From assembly GCF_001544535.1 (NCBI RefSeq), contig NZ_FCON02000024.1:21238-85237 (forward strand): a stretch of DNA of 64,000 nt. The letters run 5' to 3'. Shown one piece after another: positions 27,937 to 36,814 of this stretch. A program made the translations under genes and the position numbers. Within the stretch, counting starts at the first letter, position 1; every line of letters begins with the position of its first letter. Origin of the DNA: Caballeronia choica. Lineage in GTDB: Bacteria; Pseudomonadota; Gammaproteobacteria; Burkholderiales; Burkholderiaceae. Below the pieces are notes generated by a model, which saw nothing but the letters and a program-made list of their open reading frames with translations, was not told the origin of the DNA and did no database searches.

Positions 27937-28449
27937 GTCTCCTCCGTGATTTGTGCGTACGGATGACGGGCCGTCTGCCCGGACCGGTGGCCGCTTGTGT
28001 CAACGTGCATACCGGTCTGGGGCAATATAGCATCGCTTTTTTCGATTCGCTCGATGGACCCGAGGTGACGAGTTAATCGTTTACCCGAAAGCGGGCATCC
28101 TGGTTCACGTTTGGCTCTTGTGCGCTGTTCGCCGCGTGTGAAGCGCGCGTCGCGTGATGGCAAGCACGATGCATGCTCTCCGTGGCCTCTGCCACACGCG
28201 TTCGCTATATTCCTTGTGATATAACGAGGCTCCCGCGTGCAAACGACATCTTCCGGTCTCTGGGCTGGTCTTGATCAGATGGCTTTACTGGACGATGGTC
28301 AAGCGTGGTTCGTGGTCGGCGTCGTCGAAGTGACTCTGCGGTCGGTTAGTCGATTGCAACGACGACTCTGGACACGTTGCCACTCACTGCCGGGTCGCGC
28401 GACATCGAGCAGCACGACGGGCTGTCTCGTTGGCCGACGACCCGACAGC
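27937..28449. other. Gene-free stretch between kdgT and ggt
   Basis: 513 bp holding the kdgT promoter and the ggt 3' end. A TATAT-N8-ATATA repeat lies in an AT-rich patch near 28,207-28,225. No gene or clear terminator is seen; open frames here are antisense-like. Confidence 0.4.
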
Positions 28450-30183
28450 TTACTGAATCACCCGCGTCACACCTCGGCCACGCGGATCGGCAGCCGCGTC
28501 CGGCGTATCGCCGTTGACCTTGATCGCCTGGATGTCGCCGCTGAAATCCTGCCCCTTCAGCGTGTAGCCCTTGGCTTCGATCTGCTTGGCGAGTTCGCCT
28601 TCGATCGGCTTGTACGGCTCCCAGAAGATCGTGTTCGGCGGCAACAACTGATGATGGAAGCGCATCGCGCCAACCGCATCGGCCAACGGCATGTTGAAGT
28701 CGTAAATGTTGGTGATCACCTGGAAGATCGACGTGAAGATGCGCGAACCGCCTGGCGTGCCGATCACGAGCGACACCTTGCCGTCCTTGGTCAGGATGGT
28801 CGGGCTCATCGACGACAACGGCCGCTTCTTCGGTTCGATCGAATTCGCGTCGCTGCCCACCACGCCGAACATATTGGCAACGCCCGGCTTCGCGGAGAAG
28901 TCGTCCATTTCGTCGTTCAGCACGATCCCGGTACGGTCCGCCACCACGCCCGAGCCGAAATAGCCGTTGATCGTGTACGTGTTCGACACCGCGTTACCCC
29001 ACTTGTCGATCACCGAGAAGTGCGTGGTTTCCACCTTCTCCGGCATCGACGTGCCGAGGCCCGGCTGCACGCTCTTCGTATCGGACGGTGTGGTCGGATT
29101 GACTTCGGCCGCACGCTTGGCAAGGTACGCGTCGGCGGTCAGTTGCGCGACCGGCACCTTGTAGAAGTCCGGGTCGCCGAGATACTGCGCACGATCGGCG
29201 AACACGCGCTTTTCAATTTCCGCGATCAGATGCACGTATTGCGCGGAATTCAGCGTGACGTCCTTGAAGTCAGGTGCAATATCGGCCTTCATCTTCAGCA
29301 GTTGCACGAGACCGATGCCGCCCGAGCTCGGCGGCGGTGCGGTGTAGACGCGATAACCATTCCAGTCGGCCTGGATCGGCTGGCGCCACACGGCCTTGTA
29401 CTGTTGCAGATCGGTCTTCGTAATCAGGCCGTGACCGCGCATGGAAGCCGCGATCAGATCAGCCGTCTTGCCGCTGTAGAAGTCTTTCGCGCCTTGATCC
29501 GAAATGCGCGTGAGCACCGCGGCGAGATCGGGTTGCTTGAAGTTGACGCCCTGTTTCAGAGTGCCGAAGTAGGTGTCGAAATTGGTCTTGCCGGCGAAGT
29601 CTTTCGCCGCGTCATCCCGACGATCCTGCAATTGCTGGCTGACTTCGAAGCCGTCGCGTGCATAGTGAATTGCCGGCGCGAGCACCTGTTTCCATTGGAG
29701 CTTGCCGAAGCGTCGTTGCGCTTGCCACATTCCGTCGACGGTGCCCGGCACACCAACCGCGCGATAGCCGAACAGGCTCATCCCTTTGATGACTTCACCC
29801 TTGTCATCGAGATACATGTTCTTCGTCGCTGCCAGCGGTGCACGCTCACGGTAGTCGAGGAAGTACGGTTTGCCGTCGACATACAGCGTCATGAAACCGC
29901 CGCCGCCGATATTGCCCGCTTCCGGATAGGTCACGGCAAGCGTGAAGGCGATCGCGACGGCCGCATCGACGGCATTGCCGCCTTCCTTGAAAATCTGCTC
30001 CGCTGCATCTGCGCTGTACTTGTCTGCAACCGCAATCGCCGATGCGGTGAGAATGGCCGGCTGCGTTTTGGCAGGCGCCTTCGCAAAGGCCGGTGTGGCT
30101 TCCAGAAAACAGCTTGAAACAGATACGAGTGCGGCTAGCGCAAGTCCACTCACGGACGATTGGTTGTTGCGGAAGAATTTCAT
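28450..30183 (-). CDS. ggt: Gamma-glutamyltransferase precursor
   Basis: A 577-residue periplasmic gamma-glutamyltransferase, an Ntn hydrolase made as a precursor that self-cleaves. The signal peptide is at 1-34 (ending PAFA-K). The large subunit contains GGNAVDAAVAIAFTLAV and GNIGGGGFMT. The autoprocessing and catalytic Thr386 is the first Thr in VETTHFSVID, and PLSSMSPTI and GTPGGSRI form the donor site. It cleaves glutathione and transfers gamma-glutamyl groups. The start at 30183 follows GGAGGCG. A secreted gamma-glutamylcyclotransferase-like gene lies 7 kb away, but not in an operon with it. Confidence 0.95.
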   Translation of the reverse strand: MKFFRNNQSSVSGLALAALVSVSSCFLEATPAFAKAPAKTQPAILTASAIAVADKYSADAAEQIFKEGGNAVDAAVAIAFTLAVTYPEAGNIGGGGFMTLYVDGKPYFLDYRERAPLAATKNMYLDDKGEVIKGMSLFGYRAVGVPGTVDGMWQAQRRFGKLQWKQVLAPAIHYARDGFEVSQQLQDRRDDAAKDFAGKTNFDTYFGTLKQGVNFKQPDLAAVLTRISDQGAKDFYSGKTADLIAASMRGHGLITKTDLQQYKAVWRQPIQADWNGYRVYTAPPPSSGGIGLVQLLKMKADIAPDFKDVTLNSAQYVHLIAEIEKRVFADRAQYLGDPDFYKVPVAQLTADAYLAKRAAEVNPTTPSDTKSVQPGLGTSMPEKVETTHFSVIDKWGNAVSNTYTINGYFGSGVVADRTGIVLNDEMDDFSAKPGVANMFGVVGSDANSIEPKKRPLSSMSPTILTKDGKVSLVIGTPGGSRIFTSIFQVITNIYDFNMPLADAVGAMRFHHQLLPPNTIFWEPYKPIEGELAKQIEAKGYTLKGQDFSGDIQAIKVNGDTPDAAADPRGRGVTRVIQ

Positions 30184-30426
30184 CGGATCGCCTCCATGAC
30201 AATTTCCCACATGATGGTGAAAAGCACTGCCTTGGGCTTATAACATGCCGACCGGCGAATTGCGAAGGCACAGTACGCTGCGGTGCACCAGATGCTTCGT
30301 GCCGAGGGCAGCGGCGTCAGCCATCGCGAGGCCGCTCACCGGTTTCATGATGCGTACGCATGTCGTCGTGATTGTCAGGCCCGGATCAGGGCCGACCGTG
30401 CGGCTGGCCAGGGCGAATAGCGTGGA

Positions 30427-31344
30427 TCACGTTGGATTGAACCAGCGGTCGGCAACACCAAAAAATATCTCGTCCGTCTCAGACGTCGAGAAGCCAGCGA
30501 CCAGTTGCGCGTATCGATCGTAAAGGTCCGCAAATCCTGTCGAAAGCTTTGCAACAGGCATGTGGCTACCGAACATGCACCGCGATACGCCAAAAATGTC
30601 GATCGCGGTCAACACCCAGGGCGCTGCCTCGCTAACGGACCACTGCATGCCAAAAATGCATTCCAGTGCAGAGATGTCGACGCAAATATTGTCACAACCG
30701 GCAAGCCGTGCAAGTTCACGTTTCCACCGGTCAAAGCCGGTTTTGCTCAAGTCGAGCGGCCACCCCATCAATGCGATGGTGAAGCCGATATTCGGATGAC
30801 TTTGTATGACGCGAGTCAGGTCGGGAATCTGATGGGCGAATACTTCGAGCCCGCACTTGAAACTGTGCTTGCCCAGTAAAGTCAGCGATTTGCTCCATGT
30901 TGAATCCGTCAGCAAATCGGGCCGTTTGGCGAATCGCTTCAAAGGGTTGTCGTCGTCCCACACGAGATGTTCCCGAACCGATGTGAGATTGGGAAGCGTG
31001 CTGTATTGCTCCAGCTTGCTTTCCAGATCGGGATCAAGGAAGTCAACGAACGCGACCAGCGCATGACGCATCTCGCTTCTGGTTGCCGCCTGTTGCGCCC
31101 AGGCCGCCTCTTTGAAGGGGTCGGACGAAAGGAACTCGTGCCACACGACGGCCTCGACCTCATAACCATCGCTGTCGGCAAGATAGTCGTCCAGCAGGTA
31201 GCGTCGGGGCAGGGCATCGTAATTGCCGACAAACGCTTCATAGTTGGGGTCGACCTCATCCAGAAACGCGTGCCGGTTTTGTTTGCGATCGTAGAAGTGA
31301 AGATGTGAATCGACGACTCGGGTGACAGGGCTGAAGTTTTTCAT
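30427..31344 (-). CDS. Amidohydrolase-2 family protein (lactonase-like TIM barrel)
   Basis: A 305-residue metal-dependent hydrolase. The opening VVDSHLHFYD carries the HxH metal motif seen in the PLL-like lactonases such as fuconolactonases. WHEFLSSDPFKEAAW, VAFVDFLDPDLE, and late NICVDISALE and RCMFGSHMPV follow the barrel strands (the usual final Asp region reads GSHMP, not GSDWP). The start is uncertain: 31344 puts HxH near the N-terminus, but no Shine-Dalgarno is seen there or at ATG 31437. A lactone from sugar oxidation is the likely substrate type. Confidence 0.75.
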   Translation of the reverse strand: MKNFSPVTRVVDSHLHFYDRKQNRHAFLDEVDPNYEAFVGNYDALPRRYLLDDYLADSDGYEVEAVVWHEFLSSDPFKEAAWAQQAATRSEMRHALVAFVDFLDPDLESKLEQYSTLPNLTSVREHLVWDDDNPLKRFAKRPDLLTDSTWSKSLTLLGKHSFKCGLEVFAHQIPDLTRVIQSHPNIGFTIALMGWPLDLSKTGFDRWKRELARLAGCDNICVDISALECIFGMQWSVSEAAPWVLTAIDIFGVSRCMFGSHMPVAKLSTGFADLYDRYAQLVAGFSTSETDEIFFGVADRWFNPT

Positions 31345-31748
31345 GGCGAAGGAAGGCGATCTGGCGCCGGCAAGACGGGAATAGGGGCATCTACCACAAG
31401 ACGCATTGTAGGTGGAGAAATGAGCCCACCCTTCCATGGGCACGATTCGGCTGACGATTTTCAGAGTCTGGAAAAACCCCTTGTCATCAGGCGACTAAAA
31501 CGTTATTGGTTCGTCAAGCAGGGTTTTGGACTCCGGGTGCTTCAACATTCCGTTGCCAAGTGGAAACTGATGACGCCAGGTCAGGCTCCATGACCCCCGT
31601 TGGAGCGTAAAAGGGCCGAGCCGTGATGCTCGGCCTTTTACCATGCCCGCGAGGCGGAGACCGGCTCTCCATGCTTCCTGGTCCGCTGACGTGCGTTCCG
31701 GGATTGATTGAGGAGCATGCCAGGCAGCGTTCTGAAAGGAGATATCGA
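31345..31748. other. Divergent intergenic region with two hairpins
   Basis: 404 bp between the divergent amidohydrolase and a membrane-protein gene. It holds GCTCCA-N10-TGGAGC (31585-31606) followed by a strong terminator-like hairpin (31610-31640), although neither gene ends here. A small RNA or attenuator is possible (see findings). Confidence 0.5.
31610..31640 (+). terminator. Intrinsic terminator in an intergenic region
   Basis: GGCCGAGC (31614-31621), loop CGTGAT, GCTCGGCC (31628-31635), flanked by AAAA on the left and TTTT on the right. It is an ideal bidirectional rho-independent terminator. It lies 109 bp upstream of the next gene's ATG, not behind any recognised gene. Confidence 0.8.
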
Positions 31749-32513
31749 ATGGCAGCATTCGTCGACCATCCGGCGATTTTGTTTGTCGTGCTCTTTGCCT
31801 TGTTGATCGTGGCGGTCGCGTTCGGGGTATTCGTCCTGCGGCGCGTTGCTCCATTGCGCGACGACGAACGAGACGATTTCAACGCCGTTCAGGGCGCGAC
31901 CCTTACGCTGTTGGCGTTACTGATCGGATTCAGTATCTCAATGGCGGTAAGCCGCTATGACCAGCGAAAGACCCTTGAAGAGGCGGAGGCCAACGCGATT
32001 GGTACCGAGTACGCGAGAGCTGACTTGACGGAGCCTCACATCCGTGACTCGATAAGGCTGGCACTGGTCCAGTACACCCGCCTGAGGTTGACGGAGTTTC
32101 AGACTCGCAACCGCGACGATCGCCAACGTCTTGACGCGGAAATTTCGGCGCTTCAATCGAAATTGTGGGAGCAGGCGGCGCAGGTTGCAAAGACTCAGCC
32201 TACGCCCATTGGATCGCTGGTCGTGGCAGGAATGAACGACGTGCTGAATTCGCAAGACTATTCGGAGGCGGCAAGAATCAATCATATCCCGCTCGGGGCG
32301 TGGGTACTGATGATCCTGATTGCATTTTTCGGTTGCGCAGTACAGGGTTATGGCGCGAAGGGGAGGCGCCGCACGGCACTGCTCATGACCATCTTGCCCG
32401 TGACGATTTCGCTGTCACTTGCGCTGATAGCCGATATCGATAGTCCTCGTGGCGGCATTATTCACGTTCAACCGCAAAACCTGACCCGGCTTCTTCAATC
32501 GTTGGAAAAGTAG
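31749..32513 (+). CDS. DUF4239-like (bestrophin-like) membrane protein
   Basis: A 254-residue membrane protein starting after AAGGAGATATCGA. Helix 1 is at ~8-30 and helix 2 at ~48-68 (GATLTLLALLIGFSISMAVSRYDQRK), followed by a ~110-residue soluble helical region (EEAEANAIGTEYARADL). Two C-terminal helices follow (LGAWVLMILIAFFGCAVQGYG and LLMTILPVTISLSLALIADID). RYDQRKTLEEAEANAIGTEY is typical of DUF4239 proteins, which are distantly related to bestrophin channels. Function is unknown. It converges on the adhesin export operon with a 91-bp gap. Confidence 0.72.
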   Translation: MAAFVDHPAILFVVLFALLIVAVAFGVFVLRRVAPLRDDERDDFNAVQGATLTLLALLIGFSISMAVSRYDQRKTLEEAEANAIGTEYARADLTEPHIRDSIRLALVQYTRLRLTEFQTRNRDDRQRLDAEISALQSKLWEQAAQVAKTQPTPIGSLVVAGMNDVLNSQDYSEAARINHIPLGAWVLMILIAFFGCAVQGYGAKGRRRTALLMTILPVTISLSLALIADIDSPRGGIIHVQPQNLTRLLQSLEK

Positions 32514-32604
32514 GACCGGGGTGGGTCCGTTTCTGCCCTGCGCGAACCAATCGATCGCCCGTAATCCACCGGGTCACCGTCGGACTGAGTTCGGCCAGGC
32601 GTCG

Positions 32605-34704
32605 TCAGAATCCGCTCTCCCGAATCAGCGCCGCGTACAGGTGCTCCAACCCCTCGATCAAAAGGCTGCGTCGGTTCCCGTCGATCTGCAACTGACCACG
32701 CGTTTCCCACAGCCCGGATGGTGCGCCATCGAGTTGCACGAGCACATGGAACATCGGCGGGTTTGGCGTCAGCGTGTCGTGATCCGCGGCCACCGATACC
32801 GGCCCCTTGTAGCGCGAAGCCAGCATCGGATGGGCGAGTTCCCGCGCGCGTGTCGTGTCGATCGCGATGACGCGGCCGTGTATCGGGGCAGCCTGTCCGA
32901 TCGGATAGAAGCGCGCGCTGTCGTCGGGAGCGAGGCGCTGGACGTCATCCTGCTTGACGTAGGCGTCCACTTGCCAGCGGCCCGGATCGACCAGCACGCC
33001 CACCGGCTCCCTGGGATTGATCCATTGTCCCGGCCGCCACTGCGGATCGACATCCATCCACTTGCCCGCAAACGGCGCGCGCAGTATCAGGCGGGCAATT
33101 TCCGTGCGGGCAGCCCGTGCTTCCTCGTACTGCACGCTGAGACGCTCGCGCGTGGCGGCCTGCTGATCGAGTCCACCGGCATCCGCGATCAACCCGGAGA
33201 GCCGTGCTTCGTAACCGCGGATGCCCGCTTCGCTGCCGATCATGTGCGAGGCAATGTCCGGCTCGTCCATGACCATCAGCGTGTCGTCTGCGCGCACGTC
33301 GCCGGTCGGATGGATCGACTGGATGCGCGCGGGAAACGGCACGAAGACCCGCAACTGTTGCTCGGTCCGCGCGACGCCCTCGGCGTGGATCTGCGTGCGC
33401 CACGGCAATGCGACGAGCAGCAGGAAGCCGCCCGCGATGCCCGCAAACAGCACTTTCCGGCCCGGCCGGATGCGGCTGCGTTGGGTCCACCAGTATTTCA
33501 GTTCGCGCACGACCGGCATCATGATGAACCACGTCACTTCGACGATAAACAGGAACACGCCGAGCAGCTTGAAGAAGAACAGGTACACGGTGACCGCGAT
33601 GCCGAGGAACAGCACCAGCCGGTACAGCCATGTCAGGAACTCGAAGGCGACGAGCATCCGCCGATGTGAAGCGCTGAAGGCTTCGGGCCAGTCGTCGTCG
33701 AAGCCGAGCAGCGTGCGCCGGATGCTCACGCGCGCAAGTGCCGACGCGCGTTGATGCAGGTTCGGAAAATCGAGCAGGTCGGACAGGATGAAGTAGCCAT
33801 CGAAGCGCATGAAGGGGCTGGCGTTCAGCGCCAGCGACAGCACCCAACTGGTGGTCGCGAGATACAACAGCGCATTGCGCAACGGCCCCGGATCGGAGAG
33901 TGCCCAGCCGAGGGTCGAGAGCCCGGCGAGCGAGAGTTCACACAGAATGCCCGCCGAGGCGATGGCGAGCCGCTGGCGCGAGCTGCGCAGCTTCCAGCTT
34001 TCGCCGGTGTCGGTGTAGAGCATCGGCCACAGCACCACGAACGCGATGCCCATGTGCGCGACCCGCAAGCCGAGCCTCGTCGCGACGAGCGCATGCGCCA
34101 GTTCGTGCAGCGTTTTCGCGACCACGAGCGCGAGCGCGAAGCTGACGAGGCCCTCGGTCGAGAACGACTCCACCACGGCGGTCGTGAAGGTGTCCCATTG
34201 CTGCATCACGAGCACGATCCCCACGAGGCTGAGCAGTACGACGGTGATCGCCGCGACCGGGTTGAACAGCCAGTCGAGCCGTCTTGCGATGCGCGTGAGG
34301 AACCGTTGCGGACGCAGCAGCGGGATACGAAAAAACAGATAGTGGTGCAGCCACCAGCGCCACGTCAGCCATCCGCCGCGCCGGTCGCGCTGCTGCAGGC
34401 GGGCGAGCGCTTCGGGCGTGGGCCTGAGGAGTTCGTGCTGTTCCAGGAAGCGCCGGAAGTCGAGGATCTGGTCCAGGTCCGGGCGCAGCGAAGTCTGTTC
34501 GTTGATCTCCCTGCAGATCTGCGCGGGCGGTTTTTCCCAGCGCACGAGACATTCGAACTCCAGCCACCCCACGCGATAGAAGCGGTTGAGCACGGTGTCC
34601 TGAATCATCCAGGACGGCTCGCCGTCGCGTCCATCGGCCGTCTCGCCGAGACGCAGGTCTTCGCGCAGCGCAGGCGAGGGCAGGTCCGGATCGACTGGCA
34701 TCAT
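32605..34704 (-). CDS. PqqD-like / M50 metalloprotease / HlyD fusion in the giant-protein export operon
   Basis: A 699-residue membrane protein with three parts. Residues ~10-95 look like a PqqD-type winged helix; ~145-430 form a multi-helix site-2-protease domain; ~440-690 are a HlyD-like barrel-sandwich adaptor with a short coiled region (GLDQQAATRERLSVQYEEA). The M50 zinc site is complete: HELAH at 200-204 and the second motif FMRFDGYF with Asp302. It starts as ATGA in the stop of the preceding gene, so it is translationally coupled. Such architecture is known from peptide export and maturation proteins. Here it is the last gene behind a giant adhesin-like protein, suggesting cleavage and/or export of that protein. 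Confidence 0.85.
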   Translation of the reverse strand: MMPVDPDLPSPALREDLRLGETADGRDGEPSWMIQDTVLNRFYRVGWLEFECLVRWEKPPAQICREINEQTSLRPDLDQILDFRRFLEQHELLRPTPEALARLQQRDRRGGWLTWRWWLHHYLFFRIPLLRPQRFLTRIARRLDWLFNPVAAITVVLLSLVGIVLVMQQWDTFTTAVVESFSTEGLVSFALALVVAKTLHELAHALVATRLGLRVAHMGIAFVVLWPMLYTDTGESWKLRSSRQRLAIASAGILCELSLAGLSTLGWALSDPGPLRNALLYLATTSWVLSLALNASPFMRFDGYFILSDLLDFPNLHQRASALARVSIRRTLLGFDDDWPEAFSASHRRMLVAFEFLTWLYRLVLFLGIAVTVYLFFFKLLGVFLFIVEVTWFIMMPVVRELKYWWTQRSRIRPGRKVLFAGIAGGFLLLVALPWRTQIHAEGVARTEQQLRVFVPFPARIQSIHPTGDVRADDTLMVMDEPDIASHMIGSEAGIRGYEARLSGLIADAGGLDQQAATRERLSVQYEEARAARTEIARLILRAPFAGKWMDVDPQWRPGQWINPREPVGVLVDPGRWQVDAYVKQDDVQRLAPDDSARFYPIGQAAPIHGRVIAIDTTRARELAHPMLASRYKGPVSVAADHDTLTPNPPMFHVLVQLDGAPSGLWETRGQLQIDGNRRSLLIEGLEHLYAALIRESGF

Positions 34705-36041
34705 AGTCCCGACCACGCTCTGAGCGTGGCAAGCGGCCGGCGGAGAAGGTAGTAGCCGAGGCTCACCTCCTTGCCGTACAGCTTCGCGGTGCCGTGCAGG
34801 CCGAGGCGCGCTTGCGCGTGCTCGCCGTCGACGCTCGCGAGCAGCCGGTAAGCCACGATGCCGTCTTCGCTTGCCTTCGCCTGATAGCTGGTTTCGAGAA
34901 TCCGCCCGTGCAGCGGGGCAAGCGGATAGGCGCTCAGATAAAGCGTCACTTGCGCGCCCGGTTCGAGGGCGATCGCATCGGCGACAGCGAGCTGGATCAG
35001 CATCGCGGGCTTCGCGGGATCGGCCAGTTGCAGGATGCGCTCGCCGGTCACGACGGGCTTGCCGATCCAGTCGTTCGGGTCGCTGAATACGACGACGCCC
35101 GCCTCGGGCGAGAACACCTGGGTGCGCCCCAGTTGCGCGATCACCGCCGCCAGTTCGGCGCGGCGTTGCTCGGCAACGCCGCCAAGCACGGTCAGTTCGT
35201 TCTTGCTTTGCGGGTTGTCGAAGGCGCGCTGGCTCGCCGCCATCAGTTCCGCGTCGGCTACCGCGACCTGCTTGCTCAATACGTCGACGCGGCTTTTCAA
35301 CGACGTTTCATTGAGCGTGAACAACAGCGCCCCGACCTGCACGGCCTGGTTCGGACGCACCGCGATTCGTTCGATCACGCCATCGATCGGCGAGCTGATG
35401 ATGCGTGCGTCCCGCGACACGATCTCGGCCGGAGCCAGCACGGTCTGGCGCACGGGAACGAACAAGAGCATCGCGACGACTGCCAGCGCGGCGCTGCTCT
35501 GGCGGCGGCTCGGCCTCCACAGCAGGCGGCGCCGGCGACGCACGAGGGCGTCCCAGCAGTAGGCCCAGGTCTGGATGACGCCGTGCAGCATCGGCGGCAA
35601 GGTTTCGGGCGGACGTTGGTCGAGCAGGACGAGCAGCATGCCGAGCCGTCTGCCGCCGGCGTCGTGCAGCGGCACGCACCAGATTCCCGCCGGCCACCAC
35701 TCGGTCCAGCCGTCGGCGATATCCGGCGGCGGATCGGCGGCCTCGCGTGCGAGCCACTGCGGCTCGGCGCCTTTCAACTGCGAAGCCACCCAGCGGCTCG
35801 CGCGGGTGAGCCACACCAGATACGGCGAGTCCTCGGTGGGTTTGGCGAGGCCCGAGATGCAAAGCAGCTCGAAGCGCTTGCCATGATCGGCGAACACGAG
35901 CGCCTGCCGAAAGTTCAGGAGCGAGTGCGAGTCGTTCGCCATCGTGAACGCGAGCGCATTCAGCGAATCGGCGGCCAGCGCCCGGTCGCGCAGCGCATCG
36001 AGAAACAGCAGCAGCTGCGGGTGCGGAAGCGGCTCGTTCAT
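34701..36041 (-). CDS. GAF-domain / HlyD-type membrane fusion protein
   Basis: A 446-residue protein. The first ~155 residues form a GAF-like domain (ANDSHSLLNFRQALVFAD, then WCVPLHDAGGRRLGMLLVLLDQRP). One transmembrane helix at ~188-205 follows (AALAVVAMLLFVPVRQ), then HlyD barrel-sandwich parts RIISSPIDGVIERIAVRPNQAVQVGALLFTL and FSPEAGVVVFSDPNDWIGKPV. The GAF domain should be cytoplasmic and the HlyD part periplasmic, so it could gate export on an intracellular signal. It overlaps both neighbours by 4 nt (ATGA), indicating tight coupling. Confidence 0.85.
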   Translation of the reverse strand: MNEPLPHPQLLLFLDALRDRALAADSLNALAFTMANDSHSLLNFRQALVFADHGKRFELLCISGLAKPTEDSPYLVWLTRASRWVASQLKGAEPQWLAREAADPPPDIADGWTEWWPAGIWCVPLHDAGGRRLGMLLVLLDQRPPETLPPMLHGVIQTWAYCWDALVRRRRRLLWRPSRRQSSAALAVVAMLLFVPVRQTVLAPAEIVSRDARIISSPIDGVIERIAVRPNQAVQVGALLFTLNETSLKSRVDVLSKQVAVADAELMAASQRAFDNPQSKNELTVLGGVAEQRRAELAAVIAQLGRTQVFSPEAGVVVFSDPNDWIGKPVVTGERILQLADPAKPAMLIQLAVADAIALEPGAQVTLYLSAYPLAPLHGRILETSYQAKASEDGIVAYRLLASVDGEHAQARLGLHGTAKLYGKEVSLGYYLLRRPLATLRAWSGL

Positions 36042-36814
36042 TGCGCCGCCGGAAAACGCGCGACCCCGCTCATGCCCGCGACCAGTTCGGGATGTTCGCC
36101 GTCGAGCTGCGCTTCCAGTTCGACCGTCTGCGCCACAGCGTCCACCCTCGCATTGACGGCGCTGACATGCGCGGGATAGGTTTTCCCCGTTTCATGGATC
36201 GTGATGTCGAGGCGCGACCCCTGCTTGAGCTTGACCATCAATGCGGAGGGCACGTTGAGCCGGACCTTGAGCGCGCCGTCGCCGACGAGGTCGAGCATCG
36301 GCGTGCCCGCGCTCACGGTCTGATAGTTCTTGACGTAGACCTTGGCGATGTGTCCGCTGAACGGCGCGATCACACGGCAGTATCCAAGCTGCGCGTTGGC
36401 GAGCGAGAGCGCGCCTTGCGCCTTCTCGACCTCCGTGGCGGACATCGCCACTTCGATATCTCCAGCTGCCTTCAGTTCGCGCAGGCTGCGCTTGCCGTTC
36501 AGGTTCTGGCGGGCCATGTTCAGCTCCGCCTTGGCCACGTTGGCACGCGCCTGCACTTCCGCGCAGTTCATTTGCGCGAGCACCGCGTTCTTCCCGACCT
36601 GCTTGCCGAGCGTGGCGTTCAAGTCGGTGATGGTGCCGTTCATCTGGCTCGACAGCGTGGTCTCGACGTTCGGAGCAAGCAGCACGCGGATTGCGTTGGG
36701 GTCGTCGAAGGCGTCGCCGGTCGAAGGGGGCTTCGCGGCGTGCGCGGCCGATGTACCGACCATCAGGACCACGGCGAGCCATGCATGCTTGTGTTCATTG
36801 CAGAACAGGCGCAT
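36038..36814 (-). CDS. HlyD/RND-type periplasmic adaptor
   Basis: A 258-residue periplasmic adaptor with a signal peptide (1-27, ending SAAHA). The biotinyl-lipoyl-like halves are SSQMNGTITDLNATLGKQVGKNAVLAQMNC and CRVIAPFSGHIAKVYVKNYQTVSAGTPMLDLV, separated by a helical hairpin, and a beta-barrel follows. It lacks a transmembrane anchor, unlike HlyD, and resembles RND adaptors. The start at 36814 follows GGGAGGT and lies within the end of the TolC-type gene (20-nt overlap). It probably bridges the TolC protein to the inner-membrane partners. Confidence 0.88.
   Translation of the reverse strand: MRLFCNEHKHAWLAVVLMVGTSAAHAAKPPSTGDAFDDPNAIRVLLAPNVETTLSSQMNGTITDLNATLGKQVGKNAVLAQMNCAEVQARANVAKAELNMARQNLNGKRSLRELKAAGDIEVAMSATEVEKAQGALSLANAQLGYCRVIAPFSGHIAKVYVKNYQTVSAGTPMLDLVGDGALKVRLNVPSALMVKLKQGSRLDITIHETGKTYPAHVSAVNARVDAVAQTVELEAQLDGEHPELVAGMSGVARFPAAQ

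Noticed and set aside
28237-30117. A 626-codon plus-strand frame opposite ggt
   Set aside because: His/Arg-rich antisense of a confirmed gamma-glutamyltransferase with signal peptide and catalytic Thr.
20160-30183. A glutathione operon linking gamma-glutamylcyclotransferase-like protein and ggt
   Set aside because: They are 7 kb apart on opposite strands with unrelated genes between; no operon.
31345-31610. tRNA or tmRNA ahead of the orphan terminator
   Set aside because: No cloverleaf, TTCGANNC arm or acceptor CCA is seen.
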